From Oreocharis arfaki (taxonomy: Eukaryota; Chordata; Aves; Passeriformes; Paramythiidae), in assembly GCA_013398015.1 (NCBI GenBank), contig VZRR01003261.1, forward strand, positions 820,702 to 884,701: DNA of 64,000 nt, given 5' to 3'. The notes beneath the pieces were generated by a model, which saw only the letters and a list, made by a program, of their open reading frames with translations, was not told where the DNA came from and did not search any database. Below, in pieces: positions 1 through 13,900 of the stretch (its first letter is position 1; the number at the start of each line of letters is the position of its first letter). Position numbers and translations under genes: made by a program.

Positions 1-1798
1 ATGGATTCTGAGAGTAGGTGGATATTGCCTAACGAAAGTTTTATTCCAGTACCTGTTTAATACTCACGTGGATACACCCACTGTGGCAGATCTAAGCTTC
101 AGTTGTGTAAAAGTTGGTCATTGTGTTGCAGTACTGTTCTCTGTAAATTTTAATATTCAGTCTTATTCTAGATTGGCATTACCTTTTCATCCTGCCAGCA
201 CTCAGACACCTTAGCAGAGATGGTGGCCTGGCTTTTATTTCTCTCCTCCTGTCTTCAGCAAAACTGTTTGCTAAACTGCAGTCAGTGACACCTGTGCAAA
301 CATACCAAAAGTTAATGAGTTGGGCAGTTAGCACCAAAATGATGTTTTGTTGCGAAGAAACTTTATTGTTCTGGGAATGTCCAAAATAAATTATTTTGCC
401 TTTTTGATATGGTGGCTTGAGTTAGCAAAACTTGTGAGTTGTAAGGAAAGACAAAAACATTTTGAAATAAATCTCTTGAAATCATCCTCTTTGGTATAAA
501 ATGCAGAAAGAGCATCTTCTAAGCATTAGTTATTGGAGTATTTCTATATAATATTTAATGTACATTCAGTGGACTTGGCTACCTAATCCTGTTACTAAGG
601 ATTTGGTTTTAACTACTGTATGTTGAAGTCACTATGAGAAAAAAATTTACTCTTATTGTAGCACATTGATTTTACTTGCCTTAGCATAACAAAAACTGTA
701 TGTTTGTCTCATTGTTTTTTATATAATAAATATGCCTTCCAAAATGCATGTGTTTGTTCTTTTAGTATAGTATTCTGTCCTCACAACTGATAAATGAAAG
801 TTTGAGATCATAGAATCATTAATTTTTTATTAAATTTAGCTTTCTGATTGCTTATAGTGAAAACAAAAAGAAGTGGTTTTGTGCAACTGCAAATGTTCTG
901 TCTCCTAATAATTTTTGATGCTTAACTTGTAAAGAATCTCTTACCAGTTTTCATTAGTGTATGTTTTTGGATATAATTTGCCTTCCACGTGTGTCTGATC
1001 AGCATTGCTAAGTCATTCCTTTGTGGGGACTTCCACTGTGGCAAGTTAGGTGGTCCCTGAGAAGGGTTCTTAGACTGGACTCTCAATGTTGTGACACTGT
1101 TTATGCATTTACAGTGTTCCTGTAATTGTGGAACTTGTGTCTTAGTTTGGGAGTTCATTGAGTATGAAGGGAGTTGGTTTAAGAATGAATCACGTGGTTC
1201 CATTTGTACTTCAGTGAGACAAAAATCAATTACTCTCTCTGCATGTCTTTATGACATGGGTGATAATGCATTTTATTACTGTCTGGGAGAGCCCTGTTCT
1301 GGAAATAGTGATTGTATTCTTCAGCCTGCTGAGGCAAGGTGATCACAGAATTGGGACATTCTGCCAGTAGGAAGATACTCTTACTTGCATGATGCAGTCA
1401 TATTCTGGAGTAGAGTGGAAAATTCTTCATTTCTGGAAGAGTGAAAGGACAGCATGACTAAAGTCACTTAAAGGAGAAGGGAACATGTTTTTTATAAGCC
1501 ATTATTTAAAGAAATCAAATTATTCACTTCATCAGCAAGAGTTGATTGGTCTTTGAAAATCAAACTGACTCTGAATATGGTTACCTAGGAATGATTTTAT
1601 GATGTGATGTTTCCAAAGAGATTGCTGATATAGCCTACTAATTATGTGAATGTGACTTGGACTATTGTAAAATGTCTTCCTAAGTCAAGCTTCATGTAAT
1701 GAATTGTAAAGTATTTTTCTGCTTAATTTAAATTCTTTTATATGGAAAAGAAGAAAAATAATGCTGTGTTTGAAAGTGTTTTTTTTTTTAACTTACAG
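1..1798. other. UBE3C upstream intron (partial)
   Basis: AT-rich, no recognisable exon or repeat. The UBE3C segment that should precede window exon 1 is not found here, so this is intron reaching beyond the left edge. It ends in a T-rich tract and the acceptor. Confidence 0.8.
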
Positions 1799-1952
1799 GC
1801 TACTACAAGTCGCTTTATTTGTTAATTAACAATAAGCTTCCCTCGAGTATTGAGTATTCTGATGTTTCTCGTGTTCCTATTGCAAAAATACTTCTGGAGA
1901 ATGTTCTGAAGCCATTGCACTTTACATATAGCTCCTGTCCAGAAGGTGCAAG
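1799..1952 (+). CDS. UBE3C: UBE3C window exon 1 (residues ~206-255)
   Basis: Starts after a pyrimidine tract and 'cttacag', and ends at donor AG|GTAAAT. The first two bases complete a split Gly codon. It encodes a helical segment beginning YYKSLYLLINNKLPSS, nearly identical to the vertebrate UBE3C middle region. The last two bases start a split Arg codon. Confidence 0.95.
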
Positions 1953-4900
1953 GTAAATAAAGATAATTTAAAACATTTGAGTGCTCATTTGCTGTGATCA
2001 CAGGTGCAGTTTGTTGTTGTCTAGTGTCCAGCTATTCTTTCAGTGCAGTTCGTTGATTTATTTGCAATAGTAGTGATTTTTTGGTAACACTGTACATCAC
2101 TGAAACAATGTAGTTTCAGGTGTGTTTAAGAAAAAGGCAATAAAATGCTGAATGCTGCAATAAACAGAGCCCAGAGAATAGCAGGTACCACAATACATAG
2201 GAATGAGGGTGTGGAAAATTTAGATGAGAGCAGAGATGCAGCTAAGGGTAGATGAAAAGAATTTTAGAGTTCAAAAGAACTTTGTGACTGATGAGCTGAG
2301 TTTTATGAAGAGAAATTACTAAGGCAGCTGACAAGCAGAAAGAGTCAGGTATGTAGACAGAGGGAATATAAATCAAATTCTGGTTTTATCACACGCAGTA
2401 GTGTTTTGTGTTTAAAATAGGAGTTTTTGTACGAAGACTAATTGAGTTTGTTAGATGTATTTTGTTCTTTCATATTACGAGCAATGTATTTAACTTCAGA
2501 ATAGTTTTCTTTGATTTAATGAAAAGTTTAAAGGATAAAATTGCATGTAAGATCATCAGGAAGAGGATTTAGTGTAAGAAGTTAAAATCTGAGGAATTTA
2601 ATGTACTAGGACAGGATTAATGGAGTACATCTTTGCACTCCTCTTGATGGATGTGTTCATACTTGCAAAATGATCTATTGTTCCATTGGTATAATTGTGG
2701 GAAATTTTGCCTATGTTTTCTATAGCAACAATTTTTCTTCATTTCAGGCAGCAGATTTTTGCCGCCTTCACGGAGGAGTTTCTGGCAGCACCTTTTACAG
2801 ATCAGATATTCCATTTCATCATTCCAGCGCTTGCTGATGTGCAGACCATTTTCCCTTATGAACTCTTTCTGAATGCACTATTACTAGCAGAAAGTGGATG
2901 TTCAAGAAGAAGTGATCAAGCCCCATGGCTTTTCTACTTTGTGTTAACAGTTGGAGAAACATATTTGGGTGAGCAAGCGGAGTGGCCAATTCATTGTTTT
3001 TTTCGTGTTGGAATTAATATGTTGTGTATTCCCACAACATGGTTCCTTGCCAAGTAAAAAGGACAGTTTGTGCATCAAAGTGTTGGAGAGATATGTTTTA
3101 TTACCTGTTCTTACTCTTTTCATTATAAAAATGTGCTAATTTGATAAGATTTGGCATAATTTGTTTTAGTCAGGTGTTTCTGGTAAGGTATATTTTATAG
3201 CACAGGGTGACTTTGCTGATGATCTTTTTGTTTCAATATATGTGCTCTAGGATCCCTTTCAGAGGAAGGACTTCTTGTGTATTTGAGGGTACTCCAGACT
3301 TTTCTCTCTCAGCTGCCTGTGTCTGCTGCTGGTACAAATTGTCAAGATGCAAACAGTGATTCTGAAGATGAGGATGAAGAGATTAGTAAAATGACAACTA
3401 CACCAGTAAGCAGTGCAGAATTTCTCTTAATGGATTTGAACTATAGGAGCAGCAGCAGAGATAGGCAAAAACATGATCACTCTAAGTCCAGTATTTTTCT
3501 ATAGATGTAGAAGGGAGCCTGTTTGCTTCATAAAAACAGGTGACTGTTCACTGCAAGCAAATGGAACTGGTTGCTTACATTAAAAACAAACCCCTTACTA
3601 TAATAAGAGAGCCTACACTAGAGACAATGTGTCTGTGGAAGGACAAAGCTTTTATTTAAAAAAAGAAGTCTCAAAATTACCTTTTTACATTTGTATTTTC
3701 CAGAGACTTTATTACTCTCTGTATTCTGTAAGTCCATGGTGATGCTAAGATATCATGAAACATACTGATACTCCAACTTAGTATTTTCATTTTATTTTGT
3801 CATGGAAATACGAGTTCAACAACAGTCTTTACCCTGTAGAGTAGCTCTGTATATGAACACTGACTCAAAAGCCCTCAGAAGGAAACACCTGCTTTCTGCA
3901 ATAATGTGTAGAGACGGTGTTATAAATAGAGCTTTTCACTACAGTTTAAACTTAGAATAAATCTGTGCTAACTTTAGCCTCCTCCTACTCATATGAAGGC
4001 TTTGACTAACCAAAGTTGGGCAGATGTAAATTCAGCAGTTTCTTACTGGCCTTTACATAATCTTTCAGAAGACACAGCCATTCGAAGGACTTTGTGTGCA
4101 TGCTTTGCTTGTAGAATGTGTGAAATTTCACCAGATTTAGGATTCATTAAAAAAAAATTAGGAAGGGCCATGCTGCCAGGGAGTACTTGCAGCATTTTAC
4201 TTGTGTGTTTTTAGATGCTGCGTGTTACTGTCGCACCAAAATCTTTACCAGGATAGTGTGAATAAAATACTTAATTTGCTAGACACACACATTGTGTGCA
4301 GTGTAAATATTGGCAGATTCTATTTGTGGCTTAGAGATTGGTGATGCTTAAGAGGTGATTAGGTAAAAACAAAGCAGAAATTTCTGTTCACGAGAAGTTA
4401 ACTTACACTAATTCATAAATTAGAAAAGAAAGCTGCTCTGAGGAGGCTTTATATACATAATACTATTTATTGCAATATGTTTTTTTGTGTGTTTCTCCTA
4501 TGATTTTTTTAATGTATTTCATATTTTCATGCATGTCTGTCTTACAAAAAAAAAAAAAAAAGGTGAGTGGGTGGGGAACCCCTCTTTCTTAAAAGTTTAT
4601 AGTTGTTGACTTATGTCCTTCAATGAGCCTGACAGCTTTGCTCAGTTGGTGGCAAGATAAAGATAGGAAATTAGGGAAAGAAAAAGTTGAGGTGGAGTCA
4701 GTTGTATGCCCAGGGAAAGTATTCCTCTTCACACACAGCTGGTGCTACCCAGACGTGTACTGACCACCCTGAACTTTGTTGTCATTTGTTACCCCAAGAA
4801 TTATGAATGTGAAAATACTGCTTGTGAAGGAATTTAGAGTCGACATTCATTTCTGGGTTTCATGTCCAGTGCTGACTGATGTCAGTGGAGAAGAAATGAT

Positions 4901-7900
4901 TATTCACGTGTTTTATGCCAGTAAATGATTTTGTCTGTTGTATCCACATGTTGAACTGCACGCTTATGTTAAAGGGAGTATTTCCACTGGCCTCAGTGAA
5001 GGATGGATACCACAGCCCAACACTTACCTGCCTGGGGCTTTAAGTTGGCTCTTGGGTCTGATACTTTTAAGTCTTGGATATGCACATGTGCTTCAATTTT
5101 ATTTATTGTACAAGAGTACTTTATGTTCTAATTAAGTTTGCAAGTATTTTTTTAATAGGGAAGGGGATACTTGATCATTAAAAAGAACTAAAAGTAAGCT
5201 TTCCTTTGATATGTTTGTAGGGTGATGGGAGAATATCAGTTCAGTACATAACTGAGGAGTGCCTAAAGAAATTGGACACAAAGCAGCAGACAAACACTCT
5301 ACTGAACATGGTTTGGAGAGATTCAGCAAGTGAAGAGGTCTTTACCCTGATGGCATCAATCTGCCACACACTAATGGTACAACACCGAATGATGGTGCCA
5401 AAAGTCAGGCAAGTAGAAATAATAGTGGTCTTGAACTGTAGTACATCTAAAATTACTAGATAGACCTGTTTTAAATACCAGGTGGAGTTTTTTCTGTGTT
5501 TCCTTTTATGATTGGCTGAAATAAATTAGACTTTCAGAATTTGAATGGAAATTCCAGGCAAATCAAAGAGTGGATTCTTTGTTTCTAATTTTTCTTGTTG
5601 CTCACTATGGCCTCTCAAGATTCGTGGAAGCATTTTATCTGTTCCCTTGCTCAGAGGCAGTGTTGAGTGCCATTCAAGTACAAATTGGACTGCCTTGTTT
5701 TTGAAACACTCAGTGCTATGGTTTCCACAGTCTCTCTGGCTAGCTGAGCACTGAAACCAACTTATTCTCACCTTTCTTTAATATATGCCAAAATCTCTTG
5801 CTACAAATTAAAATAATTCCTAACTACTGAAGATCACTGTTGTTTGGGGCGGCTTTGGCACCTGAGATGAAGATAAAGGACATTTTCATTTGTGCAGTAC
5901 TCTTTTACAAAGATTGCAAACCACAAGTGTCAGAACAATGGGAGAAGATTGTTGACCTTTTTATTATCAGACTGAGCCCCGTGTGTTAACACTGTTCTGG
6001 TGCAAGTACCTATATAGTTGCTGGTAGTAAAGTAAGTATTTAGGGAATGTTGTAAACATAATTCAAACTGCATTGTAAACAGTGATACAGAAAACTAATT
6101 ATGTGCTATCTTAGCCCAATGGTGTTTATAGCTGCTAGAGGAAGTAAGATGTCAGTGAAACTGTGATTGCTCGATTAGGGTAATTAGTTCTTTGTAGACT
6201 AATTGCATTAGAGCAGGATGTGAGACCTGAAGATCATAGCAGCAGTTGAATTAGTGTGCCAGCTTTATTGTTGCAAGTAGTACATTGCCTTGGATTGTAA
6301 TTACTGAGCTTAAATGCATCGCTGCTTTGACTGGAGGTTTGCTGGTGAGCAGTGTGGAAAAGGGTGTTTAATGAATAAAGTCACCGAGCTGTAATTGTAT
6401 GAGTATGGCATCTATTTCCTCTGAGAGGCCATATTGGGTCTTTGCAATTATTTGTGATAACAAGCTATTTACACACTGGATAAATTCAGGAGTTATGGAA
6501 GTTCTACTCAGCATCTTCTTGTGGAAGATGATTTACAAATGGTAACTTTTGAATAGCTCCAAAATAGCTGAATTTTAGAAGTGGGTAATAGATACTAAGA
6601 TTTCAGTCAGTGATACCAGTGCAATTACTTTCATGGTCAAAGTGAACTTAATTCACACAGATATTTGGTGAACTAAAGGAGACATTTAATTACTGGTTCT
6701 GACTTAGAAATCAGATGTAACTGCTGGGTTTGCCAGGGATCATCATTTCGGCAAGTGTCAATCTTTTGTCCTATTCTCAGTGCATTTTAGACCTGGCCTA
6801 AGTTACCAGGCAGCTATTCTAAACATTATTTTGGAGTGTTTTTTGAAGGACAGATTATGCTTATTTGTGGAATTTTAAAAGAAAATGAAAAGACTTTTTG
6901 TCATTAAGTTTCACTTTTTAAAATTGTCTGATGTCTTTTTTTAATGCCCAGATAATTTTAGCAAATTTAGTGCTAGTCTTTCAAAAGATGCTACAGTTGC
7001 TTTGAAACTCTCTTTTAAGTTACTTAATATCCAGAGTGAAGTTTATCTATTTAATTAAACCATGTAGAAATAGTTAAGCAGAAATAATTTCAATAAAAAT
7101 AATCTCAAATTATTTTTAATATATTCTAAAAGCTTAATAGTGCTCTTTTATTTCGTGTTTGAAATCGTACTGGGTCGAATGGTTTAAAAAGAAGGAGTCA
7201 TCAAAAAGACACAGTTATTTAACAGCACATACAACTGAAATGTAAAATAATGAAAGACATAGAAGCTGAAAAATGGGATGCTAAATAGAGTAGTAATTGA
7301 AAATAATTTTTCAATAACTGAAGAAAATTAGACTAACACAGGCTTTAGAAGGGAGCAAATGACAAATATCTCAGTATTGTTTTCATAGTTCTGAGGTTTT
7401 TTTTCTTCTTAAACAAAGATTAGAATTTCAGAATATAGACTTGTGTCCCTCTGTCAAAGCTGAATGCTTCTTTTTCCTTGAGGCTTCTCAGTACTTTTAT
7501 AATTTGGCTGATGATGATGGTATTGTGTGGTGTTAGGAACACTGATGTTACTGAATGAACTCAGTATTTTCCTTGGTTTTGCAACAAGAGACCAAGACAA
7601 AAGAACAAGATACCCGAAGTACAATGTAATTTTGAGAGAAGCAAGCCTGTAAAGTTATTTTCTGATGCTCTAGACAGGATGGTGGGATCCAGAGATGGAT
7701 AACTGAAAAAGCACGTGGCTTTGGGTTAGTTATGAGGAATTTTGATGAATTCTGAATAATTCTGGAAATATGCAGTCAAGCCCAATTAGAGAAAAAGGTC
7801 ACAAAACAAGAAAAACATAACTGCGGCTTGTGTTCGGTAACCCAGATTAGAGGTGTAAAATAAAATTCTGGTTGTAAAGAAACCTTTGGGCATCTCACTT

Positions 7901-10900
7901 GTTTCCAAAAGGATGGGGCTTTAGTATTTTCACTATAAAGTTGATACATATTATTGAATACAGTTACTAAAAAAAAAAGAGAAAACTTGTGTCTTGAACT
8001 GTAGTTCTCACTATAGAGAGATGTGCAAGACTTTTTTTCATCAAAATTATACTCTAAATAAATAGTAAGTTGTTGCTTTGGTTTTTCACTGCATGCTTTG
8101 TTCGCGTTAGCAGTGCAGGACTTTCTCATGAGTTGTAAGATAAACAATGCCCATGTTTTTGTAACGAATCTTTTCTAGGCTGTACTTTTAGAATTGTTTT
8201 GCATTCCTTCTCCGGAGGCGGAGGAAAGTGATAGACTGAATTTATATCCTATCAATTTGGAGAGGCTTAACCTCTTCATCCAATTGTTGATTGTCTGTAC
8301 ATATGTATATAAGTGTGAAAATAAACGAGGGGCCAGGCTTTTGCCCGTTGGCCCGAAACCTTGGCGTGTGAATGAAACCTGCGTCCATACCTGATTGTTA
8401 GTGTCGATCTGCAACAGTGAGTTTTGTTTCTGTCAAATATTTTGGGGTGTAATTTAATACCTTAGACTTCATCTTTATTACAGCTGAATATTAAATAGTG
8501 ATGGAAGCTGTGCTTGTAGTGGGATGTCAGTCGCTGTCAGCCGTCTGATCAGTGCCCCTGAGTTCACTCATCTTGGGTTAACAGCTCCGTAGTCACTGTT
8601 CATCACTACTGTTTAATTACTGTAACACTGCTCATCTTAGCCTGTGGTTCAGAATTGTTTGGGAAATGACATTCTGGTGTAGTCTGAGCAGCCTGTCTTC
8701 ATAAGTGTGCTGAGATACCAGGCTTTACATGGGGCTGTTGGGGTAATTCTTCAGGCAGCGTTCTGACACTGCTGTGTTTCTCTTAAAACCAGAATCATTG
8801 TATTTGCCGTTTTAACCTTCTTTTTTTAAGCTTTGTTTTACATTCTTGGTCCAATACTAACAGAGGTAGAAGCATAAAGCAGCCTGGAGATCAGGATAGT
8901 TCATTTACCAGTGGCTCTGGTGCTGTCTCTTGCCTGTGACACCTCACAGCTCTGAAGTGACAGAATCCGCTGCCCCGGCAGCAGTGACCTGTCGCAGGCT
9001 GTATGAGCTCCTCTCATTCTCCTGTATTCTCTTCATTAACTTAAATGGTCTCAGTGGGAAACTGGGCCCAGTTTATGACCTAGACTGAAAATCTTGCCTT
9101 TAACTAATTAACTTGTAGTGGTGCCTCAGCTAAATTAAGCTTAATGGGTCGTTTAATCTGTCCCATTGCACAGGAGGAATTTGACACTTTTTTTAAACCA
9201 GAGGTGCCCAAAATGCTGTTCTGGCAAGTAGACATAAATCATGTGGCCTTTGTGCACAATTAGATACCTAGAGAGAGAAACAAGGTTCTAAATAAATGAT
9301 CGTTATGTTCTTACTTTTGGGAACTGATAATTTAATTTGGTATGATTAAAATTGATACTTAACAGGAATCACTTAAGTGAATTTAACTCTCTCACAGCCT
9401 GTGGCTGAGGCAGTGTGTGTTTTTCCACTTGAAAGGAGTTTATTCTTTCTGATGGCAGAGAAATGTTTCTTTCTTCCAAATGACCATGCTAAATCTTAAT
9501 ACTGGACTTTACAGAAAATCTGTTAATGAATCCATTGCATAACACATGTGTAATGATCTCATAATAAAGGAGTTGGTGGCATTCAGTGAGATTTTCAAGA
9601 AAGTGTAAAACCCCCAGATATGAGGAATTTAAACTTTAGCTGCTTGGTTTGTTTTTAGAATAATACAAATAATGAAAATGGAACCCCCGAGTTAGATTTT
9701 AGAAGTTTACATAAAAATAAAAATGTCTGATGTTTTTTATTTCTAGGGTTTTTTTGTGTGGGTTTATTTTTTTCTTTAAAGGAAAAAGTGGTCAAGACTG
9801 TATGGACACTGAAGCTTTTTATTAGCTAATCTCTAAACTTTGTGGATTCATAAGGCTTTTTCTTCAGTATGTATAAGCGATCCCTGTGCTCTTCCACAGT
9901 TTATCAGGAATTCTTGTACTGTGTCATTTTAACGTAGCTCTACCTGAAAAGGCTGTTTTTAAGCAGATGCACATCTTTTCTCTGCCAAGGAAAAAGACCA
10001 AATAAGGTAGATTTTGACCTATTTTAATTCTCAGAGTTTTTGGTTTTTACTTAATTTTTTTGCTTTTTCGCAGTCCTTTTTTTTGTCAGTGTGAAGCCAA
10101 AAATTTTGAAACTTTATTACAGCCAATTTTGTGTGGATATGACTTTTCGAAGCCATCCTTGCATTTTGTAGTGGGTTTTTTTTTTGTATTTTTTTGTTAC
10201 AGTTGTTATCTTCAACTTTGGAAGCCAGTTTCTATCCTTGGAATGGGAGGGTAGCAGGTTTTTTTCTGCCATCTTTACTTTTGCAATGCAAAATTTGGAT
10301 TAAATTTCAGGTGAATCTAGTTATAAAAATCTCTTTTAACACAAGGCCCAGTTCACCATTCTGTGTTCAGTTTGCAGTTCCATGTTTGTTTTCTGGTCAC
10401 AGTATGGAAACTTTAGAATGGAAGCTTTAGAACTGATGAATGAATCTGCTTCATATTTACAGATATTTCATGTTAATGAAACAGGCTTTTGGTACCATCT
10501 TCTGCCAAATGTGCGTTTTTGTACTTAACCAGATTTTCAGGAAAGGGAAATGTGAAAGTTGAATGCATTCAGCATTTCTGGAACTGGGCCATGAAACAGA
10601 GCAGTTGCTACAATTGACTGCCTGAATCACGGATATGGAATAAAAATGGCTAAAACTTAGGCAAAGGTTATTATTATAAGCTCTTAAGGTTTGTCCTTTT
10701 TTCCCCTTCATTACTGCTGAATATTGCTAGAATGAAAAAATGAATTACATTATGATAGGTTCATTGTCCATAATGTTTGTTCATTTCGGCTCAAACTGTT
10801 ACATAATTTCCAGGGATGATTGTAAAATTAACAAGTTTTTACTTGGAAGCTGCATGAGACCTCATGGCCCTGCGCCAAATTACTTTTCATTTTAAATATG

Positions 10901-13900
10901 AGGCTGAAAACTGAAGGTCACTGAGGAAATTTCTCATTTTGGAATCCAAGACATCTGAGCTATCATTCAGATATTTAAACATTAAAATACAAATCCTTAT
11001 TCTAAATTAGCTAGGTATGATAAGCCCTTCCTTACATGTTAATGTATAATTTTCACCAGGTGTCAGAATAATGTGACTTTAGAAGGGAATAGAATTCTCA
11101 TGTATCAAATTCAGGTTGAATTTTTTCAAAAAATCGACATGATTAAAGTAAAAGTAGCAGTGAAGCTTATCTTGGTCTGGCATTAGCTGCAGTTGCTTCA
11201 AACTTGACTTGAACTTGGTAATGTCCCCAACGTGCAATTTCTTTGAAGTAAGTGAAGCTCCCAGTTCTTTAAAGGTACTGATGTATGCATTTAAAATTCA
11301 AGGAGACACTGCAAACTAGAGGTTGCTTGTGTTTCATTTCCCGTTTTTCTGCGTGGCCCTACTCTATTTCCAGAACTCCCTTTACCTGTGAAACGATCCT
11401 TTGTGCTTAGTGAGGAGTTCTGCCCTTCTCGTGCTGCTTTATCCTGGCACACATTCTTGGATCTGGTGGTTGCAGGTGACCTGGGAGCCCGAGGGGGACC
11501 AGCTGTGGGGTCAGGAGAGAGGCTGTGCTTGTGGGAAGGCAGCAGGAGGGGCAGCCAGCGAGCCAGGGCCCAGGGGCGTGTGGCACTGGTTTGTGAGAGC
11601 ATGTGTAATGTGGGAGAATTTGTCTTTGAATGAATTGCCACTTAAGCCATTCTCCAATGTTTTTAAGTCTTTATTGATATTTTACTTTTTTTCGTTAATG
11701 AAATGTGTGTTGCCTTTGTTTTTGCTGTCTGGCAAATTTTAATTTAACCATGAGGTCCACAATAAATACTTTGTTTTCAGGCAGCAGCTAGTCTCCCTTC
11801 CCTGCTCCCATTTCCCAGCCTCCTATCTCTTGTATGCCAAGAGATAGGTCATAGAGAATTTTGGTGTTGCAGAACTATTGACCACTGAGAGATGTTGATC
11901 TCAGTATTTGTTTTACTTACTTCCTAACTGGAATTAGGAGACCTAGGAAAGTAGCATCTGAAAAAATTACCTGAATACTGTTCTTTGATATCTGAAAAAT
12001 GGCAGTGAAATCCTGTTTGGGTCCTAGAAGACATTGTTTCAAATGATTTTGTCTCATACGTTGTTTCCTGCAAGAGGAGGAAAATACACTGGGGTAACTT
12101 TTAGTTCCAGGAAGCTTTTTATTTCTCATTTCTATAAAAAATTTTGTTACTGTAATCATGTCTGAAATAATGTGGTTAAAGTCAGTCCTGTGTATATAAC
12201 TGACTTGTGAAATTACACATTTTCTTTCACAAATTAATAAGAAATTTTCGAACAGTAAACAATTTTCTGTCTGCAGATGGGTTAGTGTACATGTAGCTGT
12301 CCTGACATTGTTCCATTGATGATGTTCTCTTTCCCTCTGCCAAGCTGAGTATACCAGTAAAATTGCTATAGTTCTGATATAAATGAAGGTATTTTAATCT
12401 ACCTTTTGCAAAAAGTTGCCATGTTTGTTACTGTCAGAAGAACCACTGAAGTGACCTGTTAACTAGTTTGGTGGGATTTTCTGTAAAGAATTTAAAAAGT
12501 CCCAGATCATTAGTTCAGTGTCATGTTATTTTTATTAATATTTGTTGAATTCTGCGAAAGACTGGAAATGTGGGTTTATATTGTACGCTTTGTTGCTGAT
12601 TTAATGAAAAGTGTAATTTTTGATGTAAGGTTTTAATAGGGTTGGTTTTCAGCTTTTGGGGCTTTCACCAGATTTGATCAGAATAAGACCCTTCATCTTG
12701 AAAAAGTAAATTTAAATGGTTAATTTCTGAGAAATGCTTGACAGAAAAGTTCTTACAGAAACTTTTGTGTGTTGTGAATGCATTATTTTGGGAGACACAA
12801 TTTATGTGAACTTCTTCTTGCAGGCTTCTTTATAGTTTAGCCTTTAATGCCAGATTCCTGAGGCATCTTTGGTATTTGATATCTTCAATGACTACACGAA
12901 TGATTACAGGGTATGTATTGTACCATTTCTGGAACTGATTCTTTGTTAAAACAGAGCATATCTAGTGAAAAGAGAATGGGGACAGTTAGAGATACAGTTA
13001 TTTACCTCCTGTGATTTAATAAAACTGCGCAAAATCTTGGAAATTGGACAGTTTTAAATAAAGAAAATACTTACTTGAAATGAGTTGAATGTTTTGTAGT
13101 TCTTGGAGTGCTTACAAGCATCAGTGTAGCAAACACTGAAGCCCTAGGTCGTTCACCCCGAGTGTGTGAGTTTTATCTCACATGCTTTGACTAGTCCAGA
13201 AATAGATGGTGGCAGAACCTCCACGTTCCTGGGAGCTGAGGCACTGGACCTACAGATGTGTTCAGTGCTGACATGCAGAGAATTATTCTCTTTGCTTCAT
13301 ATCTCCAAAGTATCTGCAGTCTGGATTAGTTATTGCCCAAGTTTGTCATGGGGACGCTGAGCTACCAGAGACAAGAACTTGTGAAGAGTAACCTTATTTT
13401 GCAAGAATTGGAAATAATAGTTACTTAACTGAAAACACCGTTGTTATATTGCTGTTGGAGCTATTGCCACATTCTTTTACTAGAATGCTGAAGGTGGTAC
13501 TTTTTTAGAGTATTTTATTAACCCTCTCTTTTACCCTGCATTTTATATTTTAAGGTCTATGGTGCCACTCCTTCAAGTGATTTCAAGAGGCTCTCCAATG
13601 TCTTTAGAGGACTCTAGCCGAATTATCCCTCTCTTCTACCTTTTCAGTTCTTTGTTTAGTCACTCACTTATTTCTATTCATGATAATGAATTCTTTGGTG
13701 ATCCAATAGAAGGTGAGTTTCGAGCATACTAAGTAGCAGTGCCTTGTAAAATGTTTTTGTGTGAGGCTAGAGAGCTCCCTGGGCAATGATTTGCTGACAT
13801 CTGGGAGGAAGGATCTTTGGGGCTGGCTTGCTGATGGTCCCCTGAGCACTCAGCTGTCAGCTGGCTCTTTTATGGTGATTGCATTTAGAAAAAAGAGAGA

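Noticed and set aside
3990..4561. Processed pseudogene ending in the run of 16 A at 4546-4561
   Set aside because: No recognisable coding sequence or target-site duplication upstream. The A run looks like a simple homopolymer.
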